A stretch of DNA of 64,000 nt from Bifidobacterium thermophilum (GCA_000741495.1 JGZV01000004.1:62001-126000); one strand, 5' to 3'. Positions 1 through 9,748 are shown, numbered from the stretch's first letter. Numbers and translations are program-made. Notes: a model not told the origin generated them from the letters alone.

Positions 1-1436
1 GCATCGCGTGTTTCCTGCGACTCATTCGGATTATTGATGACTGGTATCACTGCGGAATTCAAGACCTGCTCATTCGCGCCAAAGAAGAGAACCGCGTAAG
101 CGCTCGTCACGCCCTCATCGCGGTCACCTGCGATGATAGGGTCTGTGGTTCCGCATGTGATAAGTATCGAACGGTGCGATAGCTCATGCTTGACGGTAGC
201 GAGAAAATACAAGTGGGACAACACATCAGGATAACTTGTAATCGCAGTATTGACATAGAACTTATCACGGTTCGTTCTGTCACCGGCGCGCGTGCAATAA
301 AACCCTTGGGAGTTTTCCATCGCTTCACTCGCTTGGAGTGCGTCGACGCCACATTCGCTTGCGCCACCGTCGGGCGAGTACGCTATGGCGACACCGAGAG
401 TGTCCGCAACGTGTTGCGAAGCCGTCATGACTGTCTGCTGGGTTGGAATCGTAGTATCGAACGATGATGCCTGCTCTTCTCTGCTATGCAGATCGGCAAT
501 CACCGATGTCAAATCCTCCTCGACAGCTGCAAGATGCTTCATGGCAGCAGTGATATCGGCAGCCGCGTCCGCAGTGTCCTTCCACTTGTCCGGCGACCGT
601 CCAAGCGTGGAGTTCAACGTTTCAAGATTCCTGGTGTCTGCAAGCCGGACGGACCAGTTGGCATGTTCCACGATGCTGTCGAATTCATCAAAGAACCCCT
701 GCGCTTTGCGCAGTGTTTCGTATTCCATAAAACGAAGATCGTACGCAATGTCTTTTGAGTTTCCGGATGGGGCGTACGGATTGTTGACAGTACTCACATA
801 GCCTTCGATGTAATCGTCGATACTGGATTTGTAACTCGCCACCGTTTCGGCCACTGAATCGGAATCCGAGGAATCCGACGGGTCAGATATGTTGGGATCG
901 GACGCCAGCCGGCCTAACGCTTTGGATATTTGCATCGCATGGTCATAGACGATTTTCGATTGCTTCGTTATGGCTTCATGCTCCTTGATCTGCCGGTTTT
1001 TCGCGGCAACGGCACCCACCGCAAATACCACAAATGCGGCAACAAGCACGATAGCGATAATGGCATTGGCGTGTGATTTCCGGGATGTGACGCGTTGAGC
1101 AGGCATGCGGTAAACGGCAGCCGGCCGAAAACCAGGAATCGAATAGGGGCCTGTGGAAGGCATCGCGGGATTCTGGAGTATAGGACGTGGAGGAACGCGG
1201 CGTGATGTGGTTGACGGTGGAAGCGCTGTAGGATAAGACGGGTAACCCGTCGGCCTTGGTGCGGGACGTTGCGGCATTGCGTGATCTTGTGGTCGCATTG
1301 GTAGCGGTGGCATTGCCGGACGTTGCGACGACACTGGTTTTGCTGCTTGGCCTTGCGGCATTGCAGGAATCCTGGAAGTTCCAGAATGGGGCTGGCCGGG
1401 ATAAGGGGCGTGTGATGGTTCTGGTGTCGGACTCAT
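1..1436 (-). CDS. Membrane-anchored protein with extracellular gluzincin-like HELSH motif (3' end cut by window)
   Basis: Reading from an ATG at 1436 the frame stays open to the window edge, giving at least 478 residues. The first ~120 residues are rich in Pro, Met and Ala and look cytosolic and disordered. One membrane segment follows (about 125-145, ANAIIAIVLVAAFVVFAVG), then a mostly helical extracellular part. An HELSH motif lies at about 417-421 and a DEGVTSAYA segment puts a Glu at about 441, twenty residues after the second His. HExxH with a Glu at that spacing is the zinc-binding arrangement of thermolysin-type (gluzincin) peptidases. I do not recognise the family, so peptidase activity is inferred. 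The topology (N-in, C-out) follows from the single anchor. A longer ORF in another frame at 976-1593 is a shadow. No strong ribosome site is visible before 1436. Confidence 0.72.
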   Translation of the reverse strand, partial: MSPTPEPSHAPYPGQPHSGTSRIPAMPQGQAAKPVSSQRPAMPPLPMRPQDHAMPQRPAPRPTGYPSYPTALPPSTTSRRVPPRPILQNPAMPSTGPYSIPGFRPAAVYRMPAQRVTSRKSHANAIIAIVLVAAFVVFAVGAVAAKNRQIKEHEAITKQSKIVYDHAMQISKALGRLASDPNISDPSDSSDSDSVAETVASYKSSIDDYIEGYVSTVNNPYAPSGNSKDIAYDLRFMEYETLRKAQGFFDEFDSIVEHANWSVRLADTRNLETLNSTLGRSPDKWKDTADAAADITAAMKHLAAVEEDLTSVIADLHSREEQASSFDTTIPTQQTVMTASQHVADTLGVAIAYSPDGGASECGVDALQASEAMENSQGFYCTRAGDRTNRDKFYVNTAITSYPDVLSHLYFLATVKHELSHRSILITCGTTDPIIAGDRDEGVTSAYAVLFFGANEQVLNSAVIPVINNPNESQETRD

Positions 1437-1720
1437 AGACGATCCTCGTATCCTTCCTCAGACAGATGGGCTCCGTCGCTTCGCTGGTCGATGCTTTCGC
1501 CGCGCCCCGAGCAGTATCCCGGGATGTCGTTCTCTTCTTGCGTCGATTATCTTCGATGATTCCTTGATTATTGTAACCGAACCCGCAATGCATGTGCGCA
1601 TGCTTGCAGTCAATTTTCCGAGCACTCTCGACCGTTCAACCGCCGGACACACATTTTGGCCTGTAACCTCACGTTGACCTATAACCCTCATTCCGCGGCA
1701 ATAGATGATGAAACACAAAA
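1437..1720. other. Gap without a gene
   Basis: I see no convincing gene here. The stretch separates the membrane protein (start 1436) from the tRNA terminator and presumably carries the promoter of the former, but no clear promoter boxes can be picked out. Confidence 0.5.
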
Positions 1721-1740
1721 GCCCTCGGAATTCCGAGGGC
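1721..1740 (-). terminator. Terminator after tRNA-Arg
   Basis: A 20-bp perfect palindrome (GCCCTCGG-AATT-CCGAGGGC). On the minus strand it is followed by TTTTG, and it starts 7 bases beyond the tRNA 3' end. This fits a rho-independent terminator for the tRNA transcript. Confidence 0.8.
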
Positions 1741-1747
1741 TTATCTG

Positions 1748-1821
1748 TGCGCCAGACAGGATTCGAACCTGCAACCTGCTGATCCGTAGTCAGCTGCTCT
1801 AATCCATTGGGCTACTGGCGC
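1748..1821 (-). tRNA. tRNA-Arg (anticodon ACG)
   Basis: The minus strand folds as a tRNA. The acceptor pair is GCGCCAG/CTGGCGC with discriminator A, the anticodon stem is GCTGA/TCAGC around loop CTACGGA (anticodon ACG, read as ICG for CGN codons), and the T loop is GGTTCGAATCC. The 3' CCA is not encoded (CAG follows). It lies alone between clpX and its own terminator. Confidence 0.95.
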
Positions 1822-1949
1822 ATGTGCTTTCTTCGCGCTGATTGCTCAGCTCGTTTCCGGCAACTCCATTACTATACAGCACGCCTCCCGGAACGCCAAC
1901 TTACGGCGTGTCGCCTTACGGGACAAGGGTTGGGCCTTGTCATCGTGTC

Positions 1950-3392
1950 TTATGCCCGGCGCGGACCATCACGGTGTGCATCATCATCAGAGCGAACAAT
2001 AGCGATATCGGCAGTCGGCGCGCCATCATCCCCGCCAACGACGCTCAAGCGCATCCGTTCACGCACATCCGAAAAACGCTGACCGGGCGCCAATGGGACA
2101 GGCCTGCCGGTCCCATCAATAGCGTCGGCATCGACCACCACGCGCGCGACATCCCGCCATTGCGGCAGGTCATACATCGTATCCTCGAGCGCACGTTCGA
2201 TAATCGACCGCAATCCTCTGGCACCGGTTCCCTGACGAATCGCCGTCGCCGCGATGGCTTCGATCGCCGCCTGCGTGAAATCAAGACGAACCCCATCAAC
2301 CATGAACAGTTTCTGATACTGCTTGATCAGCGCGTTCGACGGATCGGTGAGAATACGCTCAAGGTCTTCCTGTCCCAACGCGTGCAAGGTGGTGATCACC
2401 GGCAGCCTGCCGATGAACTCGGGCAGCAAACCGAATGCTTCCAAATCGTCGGCGTTGACTTGGGCAAGCAACTCATCGCCTGTCAGCTCAACATCATGCC
2501 AGGATGCGCTGAATCCGCTCTCGTGGGCACCGATTCTCGACGCGACAATATCCGCCAGTCCCACGAACGCACCACCGCAGATGAACAGAATGTCACGCGT
2601 GTCGATGTGCACGCTCTCCTGCTCACGATGTTTGCGCGTGCCTTCCATGGGTACGGTTGCGACCGTGCCCTCGAGGATTTTCAGCAGTGCCTGTTGAACG
2701 CCCTCACCGCTGACATCCCGGGTGATTGACGTGTTCTCCCCGCTCTTGCGGGCGATCTTATCGATCTCATCGATGTAGATGATGCCGTGGCGAGCCCGTT
2801 CGATATCACCGTCCGCCGCTTGAATCAGCCGTTGCAGCACAGTCTCCACGTCGTCGCCGACATACCCGGCTTCCGTTAACGTGGTCGCGTCAGCGATGAC
2901 GAATGGCACGTGCATGACATGGGCGAGCGTCTGCGCCAAATATGTTTTCCCGACGCCTGTCGGTCCGAGCATGAGAATATTCGATTTCGCCACACGCACA
3001 TCGGCAAGCGGGTCAGGCAGCCGGCTGACCTTGCCGGAGCCTTGCAGGCGTTCCAACTGCTCCTTGGCCGAGCTTGCAGCGGACTCCTGAAGCTCCATGT
3101 TCACGCGCTTGTAATGGTTGTACACGGCAACCGATAGTGTCCGCTTCGCCTCGGGCTGCCCGATGACATACGTATCAAGGTATTGTGCGATCTGTGCCGG
3201 CGTCGGCACTTCGAGTGCATGATCGGCGGCTTCGCGGCGCTGCTCCTCCCCGATCATATCAACGCACAGGGCGATGCATTCATCGCAAATAGCCACACCT
3301 GGACCGGCGACGAGTTTGCGTACCTGTCGTTCGGTTTTCCCGCAGAACGAGCATTGCTGGATATCATCCTGATAGCTGATCACTCGGCTCAT
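1950..3392 (-). CDS. clpX: ATP-dependent Clp protease, ATPase subunit ClpX
   Basis: 480-aa AAA+ unfoldase that recognises substrates and feeds them to the ClpP chamber. The N-terminal zinc-binding domain has CSFC (14-17) and CDEC (36-39). Walker A is GPTGVGKT at about 143-150, the pore-loop motif GYVGDD and Walker B IIYIDEID follow, with the RKSGEN segment and the C-terminal small domain after them. The stretch between the zinc domain and Walker A is longer than in E. coli ClpX, as is common in actinobacteria. The start ATG at 3392 has GGAGCTGTT just before it. It is downstream of clpP1-clpP2 in the same direction, but a stem-loop at 3452-3481 lies between, so it may be partly transcribed on its own. 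Confidence 0.97.
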   Translation of the reverse strand: MSRVISYQDDIQQCSFCGKTERQVRKLVAGPGVAICDECIALCVDMIGEEQRREAADHALEVPTPAQIAQYLDTYVIGQPEAKRTLSVAVYNHYKRVNMELQESAASSAKEQLERLQGSGKVSRLPDPLADVRVAKSNILMLGPTGVGKTYLAQTLAHVMHVPFVIADATTLTEAGYVGDDVETVLQRLIQAADGDIERARHGIIYIDEIDKIARKSGENTSITRDVSGEGVQQALLKILEGTVATVPMEGTRKHREQESVHIDTRDILFICGGAFVGLADIVASRIGAHESGFSASWHDVELTGDELLAQVNADDLEAFGLLPEFIGRLPVITTLHALGQEDLERILTDPSNALIKQYQKLFMVDGVRLDFTQAAIEAIAATAIRQGTGARGLRSIIERALEDTMYDLPQWRDVARVVVDADAIDGTGRPVPLAPGQRFSDVRERMRLSVVGGDDGAPTADIAIVRSDDDAHRDGPRRA

Positions 3393-3451
3393 AACAGCTC
3401 CTTCGTGCGGTCAACGACTGTGATTCATGGCTTGGAACACCTCATAACGAG

Positions 3452-3481
3452 CATACCCCCAACGTTGCCGTCGGGGGTATG
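3452..3481 (-). terminator. Stem-loop between clpP2 and clpX
   Basis: Arms CATACCCCC and GGGGGTATG pair around an 12-base loop. It lies after the clpP2 stop and before clpX on the minus strand. No long T-run follows, so it may be a partial terminator or a processing site setting the ratio of ClpP to ClpX. Confidence 0.6.
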
Positions 3482-3508
3482 TCTCGCGTAATTACGGTTT
3501 CCTGCGGC

Positions 3509-4180
3509 TTACTTGCGCGGGGAAAGCACAGCGTCGACCATGCCGTACTCCTTGGCTTCCTCAGCCGTCAGGAACGTGTCGACTTCGATGTCCTTGCGGA
3601 TCTTCTCAACGTCCTGCCCGGTGTGCTTGGCCAGCGTCGTCTCCAACCATTCGCGCATACGCAGCATTTCCTTGGCTTGGATTTCGATTTCCGTAGCCTT
3701 GCCGAAGCCTTGGTCGATGGACGGCTGGTGGATAAGCACACGCGCATTCGGCAGAATCATGCGCTTGCCCTTGGTGCCGGCGGCGAGCAGAATCGCCGCC
3801 GCGGAAGCGGCCTGCCCCAGACACACGGTCTGTACATCCGGCTTGATGTACTGCATGGTGTCATAAATCGCGGTCATGGCTGTCATCGAACCGCCGGGTG
3901 AATTGATGTACATCATCACATCGCGATTCGGGTCTTGGCTTTCCAACACCAGCAGCTGGGCCATGATGTCGTCGGCCGACGTGTCGTCAACCTGCACGCC
4001 CATGAAGATGATGCGATCTTCAAACAGTTTGGTGTACGGATCCTGCGTCTTCATGCCGTACGGCGTCCGCTCGCTGAATTGCGGCAGCACATACCGGTCC
4101 TGCGGCTGGTAGCCTCCGATGCCCTGAGGGCCGGCCAGACGCTGGGCGCGCTGGACGAATCGTGCCTCTTCACTTGCCAT
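3509..4180 (-). CDS. clpP2: ATP-dependent Clp protease proteolytic subunit (second ClpP)
   Basis: 223-aa serine peptidase of the ClpP family, forming the proteolytic barrel with ClpP1 and docking with ClpX (or ClpC). The nucleophile Ser sits in LGQAASAAA, the His in LIHQPS, and the Asp in the KDIEVDTFLTAEEA region, so the triad looks intact. The NSPGG segment that lines the handle is present. The ATG at 4180 has GGGAGTGACCT before it and lies only 3 bases after the clpP1 stop, so the two subunits are co-translated. In actinobacteria ClpP1 and ClpP2 form a mixed 14-mer and are often jointly essential. Confidence 0.96.
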   Translation of the reverse strand: MASEEARFVQRAQRLAGPQGIGGYQPQDRYVLPQFSERTPYGMKTQDPYTKLFEDRIIFMGVQVDDTSADDIMAQLLVLESQDPNRDVMMYINSPGGSMTAMTAIYDTMQYIKPDVQTVCLGQAASAAAILLAAGTKGKRMILPNARVLIHQPSIDQGFGKATEIEIQAKEMLRMREWLETTLAKHTGQDVEKIRKDIEVDTFLTAEEAKEYGMVDAVLSPRK

Positions 4181-4183
4181 AGG

Positions 4184-4810
4184 TCACTCCCCCTTCGCCG
4201 TGTCGGAGTTCATTGTGCCCGGCGTGGTCACAATCTTGTCGACGAAACCATAATCCAACGCCTCCTGGGCGGTGAACCAGTGGTCATACTCGTTGTCTCG
4301 GTAGATTTCCTCAACCGTGTGGCCGGTCTGCTTGGCGGTCAACTCGGACAGGGTCTTCTTCATGTCCATGATGAGTTCCGCGTTGATGCGCACATCGGTA
4401 GTGGTGCCGCCGATCCCGCCGGACGGCTGGTGCATGAGCACACGCGCATGCGACGTGATGAACCGCTTGCCCGGCGTGCCTGAGCTCAGCAGGAACTGCC
4501 CCATGGAAGCGGCCATGCCGACCGCCACGGTGGCGACATCAGGCTCGATAAGCTGCATGGTATCGTAAATCGCCATACCGGCGGTGATGGAACCGCCAGG
4601 CGAATTGATGTACAGCCAAATGTCTTTCTTCGGGTCCTCTGCCGCGAGCATGAGCATCTGGGCGCAGATGACGTTCGCGTTGTCATCCTTGACTTCAGAG
4701 CCCAACCAGATGATGCGGTCCTTGAGCAGCCGGTTGAAAATCGGGTCGGTTGGCCCCGCCGGCATGTCCTCGCCGGCCATGACGGGCAGGATTGCACTGG
4801 AATTGCTCAA
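4184..4810 (-). CDS. clpP1: ATP-dependent Clp protease proteolytic subunit (first ClpP)
   Basis: 208-aa ClpP subunit. The catalytic Ser is in VGMAASMGQ, the His in LMHQPSGG and the Asp in [10 protein letters not shown]. The start is TTG at 4810, chosen because GAAGGAGACAAGG lies directly upstream and no better ATG exists. It is the first gene of clpP1-clpP2(-clpX). In many actinobacteria this operon is switched on by ClgR, and a ClgR-like gene is present at 58402-58920, but I could not find a convincing ClgR box before 4810. Confidence 0.96.
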   Translation of the reverse strand: MSNSSAILPVMAGEDMPAGPTDPIFNRLLKDRIIWLGSEVKDDNANVICAQMLMLAAEDPKKDIWLYINSPGGSITAGMAIYDTMQLIEPDVATVAVGMAASMGQFLLSSGTPGKRFITSHARVLMHQPSGGIGGTTTDVRINAELIMDMKKTLSELTAKQTGHTVEEIYRDNEYDHWFTAQEALDYGFVDKIVTTPGTMNSDTAKGE

Positions 4811-4910
4811 CCTTGTCTCCTTCGGTAAATCGTATGTCCCTTAGCCTACCGCTTTGAATCGACGCAGACTCATGATTGCGCGGTCAGCGCACGGATACGC
4901 GGATACGACA

Positions 4911-4944
4911 ATGCGGCGGCCTGGAACAATCCAGACCGCCGCAT
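4911..4944 (-). terminator. Terminator after trigger factor gene
   Basis: A long near-perfect hairpin (ATGCGGCGG...CCGCCGCAT with inner CCTGGA/TCCAG pairing) about 65 bases beyond the tig stop on the minus strand. It separates tig from clpP1. Confidence 0.8.
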
Positions 4945-5010
4945 ACGCTCACGTACAGCTCACGCCGCGGGTATCATCCGCGTGTCAAGCTGACGGGCAT
5001 GGCATGCATG

Positions 5011-6381
5011 TCACTCAGCGTCCTTGTCGTTAGCAAGCTCGTCAGCTACAGCTGCAGCAGCGGAAGCGGCTTCGACGCTCTCTTCTTCCTCATTCTCCGG
5101 GGTGTCGCCAAGGAACTCGCTCAAGTCGAGCGGCTCGCCTTCGGAGGTGAAGGACACGGCGCGCATGCCGGCGAGCATGCCCTTGGAACGGCCGACTTCC
5201 TGAACGGCGGAGCCGAGCTGGCCGTTGCGCACGATGGCGTTGATGAAGGCGGTCGGATCCATGCCGTACTGCTGGGCGATGGAAGCGAGGAAGTTGGTGA
5301 CGTCCATCTGGGAGACCTTCACGTCGAGCTTCTCAGCGAGGGTGTCGAGCACGATTTGATCGCGCAGTTCCTTCTCGACTTCCTGCTCGGCGTCAGCCTT
5401 CTGCTCCTTGGTGGCCTTGTCGGGATCGACACCGTTGTTCTTGAGCTGCTGCTCAAGCAGTTCGGCTTTCACACCCTTCGGCACCGGGATATCGAGGCCA
5501 TCCTGCAGCTTGGCGAGGAACGCGTCGCGAGCTTCAGTCGCCTGACGGCCCTTGGCATCCTGCTCAGCGGCCTTGCGTACATCAGCCTTGAGCTCGTCGA
5601 GCGTGTCATACTCGGAAGCTTCCTGAGCGAAGTCGTCATCAAGCTCCGGGAGCTCTTCCGCCTTAACGGAGTTGACCTTGACCTTGATCTGAGCTTTCTC
5701 GCCCTCATGCTCGCCGGCTTCCAGCGTGCCTTCGAAGGTGGTTTCCTCGCCTGCGGACAGGCCTTCAAGCGCCTCATCCAGACCGTCGAGCATGGTGCCT
5801 GAGCCGAGCTCGTAGCTCACGCCTTCCTGGGAATCAACGGACTCGCCGTCGATCTGGGCGTCGAGATCAATGTTGGCGTAATCACCCTTGGCGGCCGGGC
5901 GATCCACGCCGACCAGCGTGGCGAAGCGCTGACGCAGGGAATCAAGACGCTTGGTGATATCCTCATCGGTGACAGCGGCGGCCGGCACGTCAATGGTCAT
6001 GCCGTCGAGTTCCGGAAGTTCGATTTCCGGGCGACGCTCCACGGTCGCGGTGAACTTGAGCTTGGTCTCATCCTTGGCGGACGCAGGCACTTCCTGCACG
6101 TCGAACTCAGGCTGAGCCATCGGGCGGATCTTCTTCTCTTCGAGCGCCTTGGAGTACAGCTCCGGCACGCCGTCATTCACTGCTTCGCCGGCCACAGCAC
6201 CGAAACCGACGCGGGTGTCGATGACCTTGGCTGGCACGTGACCCTTACGGAAGCCGGGGACGGTGATCTGCTTGCCGATTTCCTTGCGAGCCTGATCGAG
6301 ATACGGGTCGAACTCCTCGGGATCGACGGTGATGGTGAGCTTCACCTTGGTGGGTTCGAGGTTCCTAACGCTGATTTTCAC
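5011..6381 (-). CDS. tig: Trigger factor (ribosome-bound chaperone, peptidyl-prolyl isomerase)
   Basis: 456-aa chaperone that binds nascent chains at the ribosomal exit tunnel. The N-terminal ribosome-binding domain carries the signature GFRKGHVPAK near residue 45. The FKBP-like domain follows (KGDYANIDLDAQIDG region), then the helical C-terminal domain. The tail is acidic and Ala-rich (EEEESVEAASAAAAV...), longer than in E. coli. A start codon 16 codons further up is possible, but GTG at 6381 is preferred: it gives the family's usual VKISVRNLEPTKVKL beginning and has AGGAG seven bases upstream. Its own terminator follows. Confidence 0.96.
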   Translation of the reverse strand: MKISVRNLEPTKVKLTITVDPEEFDPYLDQARKEIGKQITVPGFRKGHVPAKVIDTRVGFGAVAGEAVNDGVPELYSKALEEKKIRPMAQPEFDVQEVPASAKDETKLKFTATVERRPEIELPELDGMTIDVPAAAVTDEDITKRLDSLRQRFATLVGVDRPAAKGDYANIDLDAQIDGESVDSQEGVSYELGSGTMLDGLDEALEGLSAGEETTFEGTLEAGEHEGEKAQIKVKVNSVKAEELPELDDDFAQEASEYDTLDELKADVRKAAEQDAKGRQATEARDAFLAKLQDGLDIPVPKGVKAELLEQQLKNNGVDPDKATKEQKADAEQEVEKELRDQIVLDTLAEKLDVKVSQMDVTNFLASIAQQYGMDPTAFINAIVRNGQLGSAVQEVGRSKGMLAGMRAVSFTSEGEPLDLSEFLGDTPENEEEESVEAASAAAAVADELANDKDAE

Positions 6382-6432
6382 GCTTGCACTCCTGTTGACG
6401 AGTATGCATTCTTCTGCCGTATAAGGCAACCG

Positions 6433-7770
6433 TTATATGATAGCGCGACTTACGGACGCGGCGACCAGATGCACTTGCCAATCGCGCGCCCCTTGTTCTG
6501 TGAGAAACTCCGCGACGTTCCTGTCGTTCGGACGATCAGTCCAACATAAGTTGCGCAGGATTTGAGGCTTGATGATGATTTCCGCCGGAGTACGCGTATC
6601 CTGTGCGATTTGTGCAACTGTGGCACGTACCCGCTGCAAGGTTTCGAACCGGTTCGGATGGTGCGTTTGCCAGTATTTCATCGACTTGGGGGCATTGGTT
6701 TGCGCGTCATGGTGTTGGGCGGGCATCGTGGGCCATCGGCTTGGAGGAAGCGCCAGCGCCTGCTGGATTGTCGTCTTCCACAGCGAAGGTTTGATCGCAC
6801 GCTGAATCGGCGCATACCGTTCGAACATTTTGTCCTGTTCGCTACCGGTGTGGATCCGCACCCGCTCGTTCAACGAGCGAATCGCACGGAATTCACGATT
6901 ATTATGCGGTTTTTTACGGGCGGCTTCGATGATCGCGGCATCAGATAACAGCAGGCTCGGCTCGATGTCATACTGCCGGGCCAGCCGGTCACGCTGCTCC
7001 CACAACGCTTTGGCGACAGCCTGCCCTTGACGGTCATGACTCAACGCGGTGATATGCGAGATACGCATCCACGGCACCGGATGCGGCTTGTGCGGTTGCG
7101 CTCCTTCACGCAAAGCGTAGTCGAATTCCTCCTGCGCCCATTGCATTTTGCCTTGACGCTTCAGGTCACGGGTCATATGTTCTTCAAGTTCGATGAGCAG
7201 CTCGACATCCAACGCCGCGTAATCCCGCCAATCCCGTGGCAACGGGCGATAGGACCAGTCAGCTGCGGAATGCTCCTTGGCTAGTGTGATGCCGAGATAG
7301 TATTCGGTGGCCGCGCTCAAGCCGAACCGGTGCAATCCCAACAGTCTCGCCGCGATTTCCGTGTCGAACAGATTCAGCGGGCGCATGCCGATGTCAAAAA
7401 AACCGGGCAGATCCTGCAAGGAATCGTGGATAATCCACACCGCATCACCTACCGCCTGGTTGAACTCGTCCCAGTTCGCCCCTTGCTGCCCCAACGCGAT
7501 CGGGTCGAGCAGACCGATACCTGCACCTTGGCGTTTGAACTGGACCAGCCAATCTTCATGACCGTATCGGTATCCGCTGGCTCGTTCCGCATCCGCCGCA
7601 AGCGGACCGCAGCCTTGTGCAAGCGCATCACAATACCGGTGGAATCCATCGAGCGTGTCGATGACATCCGGCACACCGCCACGAGGCTCGGTCATCAGTT
7701 TCGGCTCGCCGTGGAACCTCGGATCGTTATCCGAAGGCACCGACCTTTCCGTACTCACCGTACCCGTCAC
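6433..7770 (-). CDS. rnd: Ribonuclease D (DEDD 3'-5' exonuclease with HRDC domain)
   Basis: About 445 aa. The exonuclease domain carries the DEDD acidic residues: DAE in GPLAADAERASGYRY, the Asp in IHDSLQDLPGF, and the final Tyr/Asp in RDYAALDVELL. A C-terminal HRDC region follows, with LLLSDAAIIEAARKKP typical of the domain. It trims tRNA and other structured RNA 3' ends. The frame extends 197 codons upstream, but that part overlaps the DUF3000 gene and is out of character. GTG at 7770 is chosen because AAGGAGAG lies seven bases before it. DUF3000 next to RNase D is a conserved actinobacterial neighbourhood. Confidence 0.93.
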   Translation of the reverse strand: MTGTVSTERSVPSDNDPRFHGEPKLMTEPRGGVPDVIDTLDGFHRYCDALAQGCGPLAADAERASGYRYGHEDWLVQFKRQGAGIGLLDPIALGQQGANWDEFNQAVGDAVWIIHDSLQDLPGFFDIGMRPLNLFDTEIAARLLGLHRFGLSAATEYYLGITLAKEHSAADWSYRPLPRDWRDYAALDVELLIELEEHMTRDLKRQGKMQWAQEEFDYALREGAQPHKPHPVPWMRISHITALSHDRQGQAVAKALWEQRDRLARQYDIEPSLLLSDAAIIEAARKKPHNNREFRAIRSLNERVRIHTGSEQDKMFERYAPIQRAIKPSLWKTTIQQALALPPSRWPTMPAQHHDAQTNAPKSMKYWQTHHPNRFETLQRVRATVAQIAQDTRTPAEIIIKPQILRNLCWTDRPNDRNVAEFLTEQGARDWQVHLVAASVSRAII

Positions 7771-7876
7771 GCGCCAGCTCTCCTTACTCGCCGCATTGTT
7801 CGCGATATCCCAATCCGATACCGTCCGACCGTATGACATAGTACCGGCACCGCTGACTGAGCCGGCGCACGGTGAA

Positions 7877-8584
7877 TCAGCCGATACTGTGAGCGACCAG
7901 TTCAGCCCATTGCGCCACCTGTATTCCCGCATCGATGGAGTCAGGGGTGTCCAAGTCCCGGGCTGGAGGCGTCCATGACACGCGTAATTCGCATCGTGCC
8001 GGCATATTATCGTTCGCCTGCCTCCCGAAAAACGTGTCATGACTGACGGTAATCGCACCGGAAATCGTATCGGTGTCGACTCCGGTCTTGTGCAGTCCGC
8101 TGTTGACGGCATGCCAGCAGGCGGCAGTGTAGTGCCCGTCATCATCATGCGTGTCCGGTTGCCCAGGGATACGGCAGAACGCCACACACCGCCATCGTGA
8201 TTCCCATTCTTGCGGCGGGTCGGCGTAATACAGCAGCATGATCCAGCCCCACGCGGCTTCACCGACGATCCTGTGCATATCTCCGCTTCCGATGGCGTTA
8301 CCGCCTTGGATGCCACCGGTATGGGCACAGGAATGGACATGCCACAGCGCCGACCAATCATCCGATTGCGTGGCGTCGTCGGCTCGGACCATACCTACGC
8401 CAATGCCATAATCGGCAATGGACTTGGGCACTGGAACTTCGTGGAATTGCACTCCCGGCACCGTCGGCATGGCGAACACGGACTGCACGGCATGCCACAC
8501 GGTATCGGGGACTCCGTCGGGGCGTACCGGCGGATGCTCATGACGCGCGGAAGCCCCGCCGGGGAATGAGAATATCTGTGCCAT
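7877..8584 (-). CDS. DUF3000 family protein
   Basis: About 235 aa, no transmembrane segment, rich in Trp and His. It resembles the actinobacterial DUF3000 family (HAVQSVFAMPTVPGVQFHEVPVP, then AAWGWIMLLYYADPP and a final AQWAELVA). These proteins are found upstream of RNase D, as here, which suggests a shared role in RNA metabolism, though no function is established. A TTG ten codons further up is possible; ATG at 8584, with GGAAG close before it, is preferred. Confidence 0.82.
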   Translation of the reverse strand: MAQIFSFPGGASARHEHPPVRPDGVPDTVWHAVQSVFAMPTVPGVQFHEVPVPKSIADYGIGVGMVRADDATQSDDWSALWHVHSCAHTGGIQGGNAIGSGDMHRIVGEAAWGWIMLLYYADPPQEWESRWRCVAFCRIPGQPDTHDDDGHYTAACWHAVNSGLHKTGVDTDTISGAITVSHDTFFGRQANDNMPARCELRVSWTPPARDLDTPDSIDAGIQVAQWAELVAHSIG

Positions 8585-8693
8585 ACTTCCAAGCGTAAGA
8601 CTCGCAGATGCCAAATGGTTACGATGACACTCGCTTTATTCGCCCATCACCATATCCGCATGAATCAGACCGGCGGCACGCGGCATACGCATA

Positions 8694-9617
8694 TCAGTAC
8701 ACCTTGAACCCGTGAGCCTCGAACTGGCGGGCAACCCGGGCGCGCAACTTCGCGTCCGGCCCTTTGGCGTCCTCGAGTGGGTACGGGATCCGCAGCTCAT
8801 GCCATTTGGGCCGTCCAAGCTGATGGAACGGCAGTACGTCAATATGCTCAACCGCATCACCGAAAGTTTCGCAGATGCGCGCCACGTTCTCCACGTTCTC
8901 CTCGGCATCAGTCAATCCCGGCACGAGAACGAAACGCACCCAGATTTTCTTGCCGGCCGCAGCCAAACGCTGCCCGAATTCGATGGTCGGGGCGAGAACA
9001 CCGCCGGTGACCCGATGATAGGTTTCCTCATCGCCTGATTTGACATCCAACAGGCACAGGTCGATATCCTCGATCATGGCGTCAGTGTAGTTGCGATTGA
9101 GGAATCCGGAGGTGTCGAGGCAGGTGTGCACGTCCATCTCCTTGGCGGCGCGAAACACGCGGGAGACGAACGCCGGCTGCATCATGGATTCGCCGCCCGA
9201 GAACGTGATACCGCCACCGGTGGCTTTGAACAAATCCTGGTAGCGGTCGATTTTCTTGATCATGGCTTCCAGATACACCGGCTGGCCGTCGCGCATTTTC
9301 CACGTGTCGGGATTCTGGCAGTACTGGCAGCGCAAGGGGCATCCACTCATGAACACGGTCATGCGCGTGCCCGGTCCGTCAACCGAAGTATTGATATCCC
9401 ACGAGTGCACGAACCCGATATCGCCAGTGCGCAACGCTTCGATGCGGTCGCGTCGATCCATGCCGATCGGTGATTCGAATCCCGACAATCCACCCATGAG
9501 CGTCTGGCTGGCATACTGTTTGGACGTTTTCAACATATGCGGGGTGGTGGTGTGGAATCCCGCGGTTTCCACAGTTGCTGTCCGCTCGTGCGAATCTGCG
9601 CCTGTCGATGACATCAT
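8694..9617 (-). CDS. pflA: Pyruvate formate-lyase activating enzyme (radical SAM)
   Basis: About 307 aa. The CPLRCQYC motif (CxxxCxxC) binds the 4Fe-4S cluster that cleaves S-adenosylmethionine, and GGGITFSGGE matches the SAM-binding glycine-rich strand. The enzyme abstracts a hydrogen from the C-terminal glycine of pyruvate formate-lyase. ATG at 9617 follows AAGGAGGACA. An ATG five codons up would sit on top of that ribosome site and is rejected. It lies 131 bases downstream of pflB, the usual arrangement. The N-terminal extension of ~50 residues before the core fold is longer than in E. coli PflA. Confidence 0.96.
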   Translation of the reverse strand: MMSSTGADSHERTATVETAGFHTTTPHMLKTSKQYASQTLMGGLSGFESPIGMDRRDRIEALRTGDIGFVHSWDINTSVDGPGTRMTVFMSGCPLRCQYCQNPDTWKMRDGQPVYLEAMIKKIDRYQDLFKATGGGITFSGGESMMQPAFVSRVFRAAKEMDVHTCLDTSGFLNRNYTDAMIEDIDLCLLDVKSGDEETYHRVTGGVLAPTIEFGQRLAAAGKKIWVRFVLVPGLTDAEENVENVARICETFGDAVEHIDVLPFHQLGRPKWHELRIPYPLEDAKGPDAKLRARVARQFEAHGFKVY

Positions 9618-9748
9618 TGTCCTCCTTCTCATACGGCCTGTTGCCGATTACGGAAACAGCCGGGGCGGAACCTTTCGGCCCCGCCCCGGTATCCGTGCAT
9701 GGTCATGCCATGCGTCCGTCAACGCCGCCGTGGATGACGGCGGGTCGG

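Noticed and set aside
976-1593. 205-aa open frame on the minus strand
   Set aside because: The neighbouring frame carries a membrane segment and the HELSH protein through the same bases; this one is Ser/Arg-rich noise.
4811-4880. ClgR box before clpP1
   Set aside because: AAGCGG and GGCTAA pieces are present but do not form a convincing ClgR palindrome.
6433-8361. Extended 642-aa version of RNase D
   Set aside because: The first ~197 codons overlap DUF3000 and show no RNase D features; the GTG with AAGGAGAG at 7770 is the better start.
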